Virus record (IMG/VR): IMGVR_UViG_3300025009_000050
Span: 124,001 to 188,000 of that record
DNA: 64,000 bases
From: a virus
Strand: one strand, 5' to 3'
The first letter of the stretch is position 1, and every line of letters begins with the position of its first letter. The notes under the pieces were generated by a model that was not told where the DNA came from, ran no database searches, and was given only the letters and a program-made list of their open reading frames with translations. This document shows, piece after piece, positions 61,101 through 64,000 of this stretch. The translations under genes and the position numbers were made by a program.

Positions 61101-62470
61101 ATAGCATTCCAGTCTAATGATATGCTAGCCCCAGCTGCTATTCTTCTAGCACTAGCTATCTTACTATTAATATTACCTCCAATGGAGTTGAGTAACATAG
61201 GTACTGCTTCAGCATCTCCACCAGCAAAGTGTTCAATTCTATTATTGAAGGCATTAGACAATACCTCTAATGTAGTTAGACCTTGTTTCCCTCTTATCCC
61301 ACCACTTAATGTCTTGTAGTGTTCCCTCATTTTCTTGTCACCAATTAGCGGTGCTATCTGTCCGATAGGGTCATGATATGCAAGGTCAATAAGTCTATTA
61401 ACATCCAACGCTCTATGAGTACTATTAATGATATGTAGGTTCTTCATTAGGGTTTCAATGCTACTACTAATAGGACTCTGTGGTCCAAGAGCAGTCCTAG
61501 TCTGATTAAAGTATTCCATCATGGCAGGGATATCGTGTTCTAAGAAGTTATACCCCATGAGGTTACCGCCATTCTTAGCTATGTTCTCTACATGATGATT
61601 TATAGCTTTAATCATGCCATCAAGATAGCTACCTGAGTTTCCATTGCCATATAAATTTTTTAAGCCATTTCTCATCTGTGAAGTGTATGCTTTCAAATTA
61701 GTAAATGTAGATCTGTCTGGTAACTCAGATGGTGACTTAAGCTTATCTTTATTGACAAGTCTTACATCTCCTATGCCTGGGATTGTCTCTGTCTTAAATA
61801 CCTCAGAATCTTGATACCTCATTAACCACCACAGTGTACGTCTATGATCATCTGTTAATCCAGCCATTCCTGTGCTCTCTACTTGTTTGATTAAATTTTT
61901 TAGTTCTACCTTCTGCTTTTCATCTACGAAGCCAGCTAATGTCATAGTATTCATTTTATCTAGCATTGGAGAGCCACTCTTGAGGCCATTGAACTGCCAA
62001 CTAGACAAACCTACCTCAGTCATAGCAAATAGATTCATGCTCTGATTCTTTGCAAGTGGACTGACACCGAGGTTTTCAATATCTAAGCTTAAGTGAGTCA
62101 TGCCTACATTTTTAACCATGTTCTCCCATGCGGTTATTGTTCTTTGCGCTCTAGTAGCTCCCCTGGTATTTATGTAATTAAACACACTAGTGCTTGGGTT
62201 ACTAAGTACCCCATTTATTTCAGCGTTTAGTGCCCTACTAACTTTAGATCTCTCTACTACGCCACCAATGTTTCTAGGTGCACCAATGAAGTCTGGGATA
62301 TTCTTAGAACGTATTATCTGTTCTTTAGTCGGTTCTGAATTAGGGTCGTAGTAATTCCTACCTGAACCACCAAAGTTCATAAGAACTTTTGGAGTACCTA
62401 TACTATTAATAATACCTTTCTGTTCCAATACACTAGGTATACTAAAGAGTTCGCTATCATTAAACTTCAT
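55112..62470 (-). CDS. Giant virion protein: DEDDh exonuclease domain plus RNA polymerase-like core, 2452 aa
   Basis: Residues ~125-430 show DEDDh exonuclease motifs: SLDIE (D130, E132), GYNFLEHD (N308, D313, as in E. coli ExoI) and EHFAGGDAE (H414-x4-D419). In the C-terminal half, AADNDGDFM (D1927, D1929, D1931) matches the catalytic ADxDGDxM of RNA polymerase largest subunits. RYPT at 1886 lies 41 residues upstream, where beta-prime has RAPT. SGGIKGSSKFAVRQI at 2165-2179 lies ~238 residues downstream, like the SGARGS...Q motif near the bridge helix. A weak beta-barrel candidate is LKHGGHG (K1430). Residues ~2310-2330 are hydrophobic, followed by a proline-rich linker. The location next to tail genes suggests an ejected virion polymerase, comparable to the crAss-like phage virion enzyme. 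The polymerase call is inference; a tape-measure-like role is the alternative. Confidence 0.65.
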   Translation of the reverse strand: MKFNDSELFSIPSVLEQKGIINSIGTPKVLMNFGGSGRNYYDPNSEPTKEQIIRSKNIPDFIGAPRNIGGVVERSKVSRALNAEINGVLSNPSTSVFNYINTRGATRAQRTITAWENMVKNVGMTHLSLDIENLGVSPLAKNQSMNLFAMTEVGLSSWQFNGLKSGSPMLDKMNTMTLAGFVDEKQKVELKNLIKQVESTGMAGLTDDHRRTLWWLMRYQDSEVFKTETIPGIGDVRLVNKDKLKSPSELPDRSTFTNLKAYTSQMRNGLKNLYGNGNSGSYLDGMIKAINHHVENIAKNGGNLMGYNFLEHDIPAMMEYFNQTRTALGPQSPISSSIETLMKNLHIINSTHRALDVNRLIDLAYHDPIGQIAPLIGDKKMREHYKTLSGGIRGKQGLTTLEVLSNAFNNRIEHFAGGDAEAVPMLLNSIGGNINSKIASARRIAAGASISLDWNAISGGVLAIDNKTIKSDSSLFSISGLSPYEKNKYDGIYKLDDTGKFIDAYSDNPDKPISSGNLYKNTEYRIHSFKQIEKGALEGFEHGGWALTLRNVDEGLYHTFVRPENISGTGFDSIRSIFSHLVPYNAEHITGVSGEETRTERMKDRALRAYYRIFDTDGGHVRAERYMRALDAIDKAGVNRASMDDLTKGQFKDLFNSEQQARNFYYMQDRLRAERGMINAVISSGTFQSLKGVQKDFALTALQDIMEGRVQIPDLRKATGGISPAKKVIKTTTNNRMLQLSDNIVLNLGSYKGIVSQLRQITKRPIDKIELPVLINKLGGKHILDRTEVTNFLRLSEIQKQGPRESNFVLKQIAAKLFDRTRIANDIVSGMKIDDIQAKNLANEFLSYKVAHVDANNGGIWEKLTPDQMRLVANHALDEGQRRGSSAWQKIDKAFVPNLAANQEFAKMLEAHNAIIHEQLSPLKRLGPLFGLNRKAEEPIKKLLSRYLTDANIDGTILSSPDNKGFIFALYDEKKAATVGKQTVEQIMNNSDVVKVNIPLVDERRILTVGRVMRINQMDFTLDGKNIGVETSFDKILQSQVGISKRVKEAMLKGDYAQAQALVNWAQNKVLKDLSGANFLDSDEVMDTRKIRNLSHASIRQRSEVIYFEGIKEFLAGKDISGLNLTDSVNLNRTIAERLSVKLGTPIDVINDVLNPHTLKEAQFTGKNGRISRSVNDIRQFIPFGYHSSAATMRMTQAENIHPFHPKSAEALRTKYSELANPLLMTEAGKARYGVTGNNLAPWVTVKTAYMDDNQVQKMIAEAERTGAPLTGLVESTYDARAFMRGDIANDLLKMKMVNEYVVSDINKEILASIEKGDPYTIAPSEKPFTIGQLVESKIVDGEGNTFGVLQGDARYNKKQPGVVNAITKLGENKYKVSVERTLPAANGLKLITSSGDKMTLTLVENDRWNSLFGAEADKLHLVMGSQALKHGGHGDIISSQVRAMVNEVQNQITTKNLVRNKVEDDVIKVLNNFFGNSGFKFEDVPGSKNKMLVMINNPKNQVIDHKLFKTQVLDKVSDIIGSNLTDKLLINVAGVGNIMTGYENVGAQPIEPWFKAVGSEGGIYKIGPKEIGMFRLNGLTATAKEYEKMVREQAGVDLLDGAVADKLSENGRIEAGKKEVKSQLRKYERSINSLTGMIDSRDTVIHSQTPIGETGEGRVSLSSFKRFLRSGDVKSDIDYTGTWYDDIEKIANNQVHSGEPGALTPKKAEKILSRGGAVFELPFYVTAGDNIINKVFLPIGQPRKLGVAQMPQANELLAASGRVIRTLQDIATLDLTGKEASTSLQKAMDHFTNVNIRGVSDSKGLVYNSIESARLQHSGQFLVQTFSPGQKKAAATAEISLGRLREMTKGMKKGVPELLEELALGDTRELQEKYGVKGLPGIVGRYPTEGLRSIEPTWLRVNEALDRLAPHAIQVTVGDAVAYAADNDGDFMSTLLAHFKGKTRWQIESQLRSGTGAIGEIAAHIREIEPRRQFYDELVSKLYEADNRKSSSASYGDWVKAYTGENIDLPKAELQTVGSVARAELEARLGRSYIGYSSNVATSMRKMAEIAMRINPQSFDLKKAQAVTALGELVTQSSISSKHFSKSALDDHLAKTIDEWAGIDSAGQEAERNKLLDKRISSSSEMVNAMIRGDRETFIEHAKIVGAMDVDATDMEEYRRQAYSGGIKGSSKFAVRQIATVYEGFGAVNDLKTVMGGDLEGVIHSATNRMGVSSGIKNLNTLVDVLNGNLSGEAPTSSVTNVWRILHGEQKAEELERKAFERAEQRTKWALDERASSNMVLNSAYADQRTRPDMVTVGEQTMRNIFRDVEHVAGGSKLAGAGWGAGAFAGLMMVGNMFADPLPKDMMPQPDQAPPIDGGGYIPTPDASPGGPVARITQSGEGYENLQVMIRARDANGLSNEQIGQLVQGQISSAMPVNMNMNITSNDNTQRIDNMWVQSVVTNALTKGQAF

Positions 62471-62482
62471 TGGTGTCCCACC

Positions 62483-64000
62483 TTAAACATTGATTATATT
62501 TCCAGGATCTCTATTCATAACATTGATTATCTCATTGGTTCTATCCTTGTCTATTGATACATTAACATTCATTGAATGGGCTTCCGCAGCTGGACCATGA
62601 GATATTTGCACATCTATATCAGACAGTCCCGCTCCACGTAGTACTTGACTTAGCCTAGTTTGTATACTTCCTATGTAACTACTAGGCTTGAAGGGATCTA
62701 CATCAGGAGCAGCTTCAGCATATGCCTCATCATCGGGCCAGTATCCGAATTCAGACATATCTAGTGCTTCGTTCTTTATTACCTTGAGTTTAATGTCCTC
62801 CAAACTTACGTTAGCTTTCCAGCCTTCCCAGTTAGCAGTTGGGAGATAATGACCACGGAAGTAATCAGTGATACCGACCTTCTCATTTTGTTCCATTCCC
62901 CATCTTGCCTGGTATAGTCTACGTTGGTTCTTAGGAACTAGACTGAGAATTTCCTTCCTCTCACTTTGGTCTGCGCTCATGAAGTACTGATAAAATTCTC
63001 TATCCTTCTTAGGTAAGGCACGATATATGTTTACCATATCTCCAAGTGGATCAACGCCATATAATGTTGACTTCGCTTGTAGATTGTAGTATAGAGCTTG
63101 GATTGCATCAGGACCTAGTTGAGTGAGTCTTCTATCCTCGTCTATAGCAGTTAGCTCTCTATTGATATCTTTAAGCTTAGACTTGTTCAGGTCTGTATCA
63201 AGTTGTCCATCAACATCTTGTAACTTAAGCCATCTCTTAAGTGACTTAAGGGTGTTTCTCCTAGCCTTATTAATTCTTCCGCGCTTAGTCTCATCAGCAA
63301 TTATATCCTCTACATCTACGCCTTCTGTAGCTATAGCTTGCTTTCTAGCTTTCTCGTAGAGTCCCTTATATTTAACGTACTTGAGCATATCGAAGTATTC
63401 GTTGATCTCACGTTCTTTACGACGACGCTTGGGTATCCATACTTCACCTGATGAGTCTGTAGTCTCCCCAAGTACACGAGCTGTTGATAAGCCACCAGCA
63501 GTTACAGCACCGGTAAATGTGCCAAGCTTTCTACCGAGTACATTAGAGCCGAATAGCCTACCTAGTACTGCACCATATAAAGCAGCAATTGGTGGTGACT
63601 TGGCAGCGAATGCCTCTAGTGTTGGCTTCATAATTCCGCTCCAGGGATCGTACCATGGTTGCCATGCTTTACCGTGTACTTCCGTACGCTTATACATTTC
63701 AAGCGGAGATCTCACTTGTAAGAACTTTGTATGGAAAGCTGTATCAAGGTGAGCAAACCATTCCCACCACTTACCTACTGTTATCTCCTCAGGATAGAAT
63801 CTAGCGTTAACTCCAACAGCGCTGAAATCAGTCTCCTTCTCAGTAACCTGATCTCCAACTGTTCTGAGTAATTTAGCTTGTAGTGGACCACCTTCTGGAG
63901 TATATACTACGGCATGCATGGTGCTCAGTACGTCCTTCCGGACTCTATTAAGCGGGTCCTTGTCTATACCTATCTGTACTTTAGCTCCAGGGTATATTAT
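62483..64000 (-). CDS. Virion protein, C-terminal part (5' end beyond window)
   Basis: The frame is open to the window edge (27 codons upstream of the ATG at 63919, no stop), so that ATG is probably internal; 505 residues are visible. I do not recognise the family. Residues ~110-160 are a Gly/Ala-rich hydrophobic stretch (PPIAALYGAVLGRLFGS ... TFTGAVTAGG) that could cross a membrane. Residues ~180-330 are charged and helical (RRRKEREINEYFDML, LKSLKRWLKLQ). Later come PKKDREFYQYFMSA, NQRRLYQARWGMEQN and YLPTANWEGW. The C-terminus (SMNVNVSIDKDRTNEIINVM) resembles the end of the next protein. It lies 12 bases upstream of the 2452-residue gene. A tape-measure or co-ejected protein is likely. Confidence 0.6.
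   Translation of the reverse strand: MIYPGAKVQIGIDKDPLNRVRKDVLSTMHAVVYTPEGGPLQAKLLRTVGDQVTEKETDFSAVGVNARFYPEEITVGKWWEWFAHLDTAFHTKFLQVRSPLEMYKRTEVHGKAWQPWYDPWSGIMKPTLEAFAAKSPPIAALYGAVLGRLFGSNVLGRKLGTFTGAVTAGGLSTARVLGETTDSSGEVWIPKRRRKEREINEYFDMLKYVKYKGLYEKARKQAIATEGVDVEDIIADETKRGRINKARRNTLKSLKRWLKLQDVDGQLDTDLNKSKLKDINRELTAIDEDRRLTQLGPDAIQALYYNLQAKSTLYGVDPLGDMVNIYRALPKKDREFYQYFMSADQSERKEILSLVPKNQRRLYQARWGMEQNEKVGITDYFRGHYLPTANWEGWKANVSLEDIKLKVIKNEALDMSEFGYWPDDEAYAEAAPDVDPFKPSSYIGSIQTRLSQVLRGAGLSDIDVQISHGPAAEAHSMNVNVSIDKDRTNEIINVMNRDPGNIINV

Noticed and set aside
55431-63752. Plus-strand frames opposite the giant virion proteins
   Set aside because: They lie entirely within long, well-supported minus-strand genes and show no recognisable domains.
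63900-63919. ATG at 63919 as start of the first gene
   Set aside because: The frame is open for 27 codons upstream to the window edge and the nearest GGAAGGA lies about 13 bases away, so the ATG is more likely internal and the gene partial.

Overview
The window is one uninterrupted, AT-rich block of phage virion genes. All coding is on the minus strand, so transcription runs from base 64000 towards base 1. Twenty-two genes follow each other with gaps of at most about 14 bases or with 1-4 base overlaps (TAATG, TAGTG, ATGA). Most have Shine-Dalgarno sites of the AGGAGG type. I see no promoter, terminator, tRNA, CRISPR array, insertion sequence or host gene, and no stretch of 300 bases without coding. 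Gp25-like, baseplate J-like and OB-fold spike proteins point to a contractile-tailed (myovirus-type) phage. Peptidoglycan hydrolases, strong ribosome binding sites and LamG/FN3-rich adhesins suggest a Firmicutes host, possibly an anaerobe because a radical SAM enzyme is encoded. Neither phage nor host can be named from the sequence alone.

Layout in transcription order. (1) 64000-55112: the C-terminal part of a large virion protein, then a 2452-residue protein. Its N-terminus carries DEDDh 3'-5' exonuclease motifs. Its C-terminal half carries motifs of the two-barrel RNA polymerase largest subunit (ADNDGD, an upstream RYPT, a downstream SGGIKGS). It may be a virion polymerase ejected with the DNA. 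(2) 55099-44249: tail tip and baseplate. These are a 94-residue protein, a 1972-residue hub with fused SNase and GH23 transglycosylase domains, an M15 endopeptidase, an OB-fold spike protein, a small spike-like protein, gp25-like and J-like wedge proteins and a tail protein I-like protein. (3) 44247-31416: adsorption proteins and adaptors (361, 701, 1459, 1243 and 63 residues). Between the 701- and 1459-residue proteins sits a radical SAM/SPASM enzyme. (4) 31402-1: a 4122-residue fibre followed by seven fibre or adhesin genes rich in beta-helix repeats, LamG, CBM-like and discoidin-like domains.

Two observations stand out. First, the radical SAM/SPASM maturase lies directly downstream of a tail protein that ends in a Cys/Gly/His-rich tail (CGCYGHCGNHSYSE) after its last FN3-like domain. 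This looks like a RiPP-style precursor and maturase pair used to modify a virion protein. Second, the 2452-residue protein appears to combine an exonuclease and an RNA polymerase-like core in one virion protein. Both are inferences from motifs and gene order.
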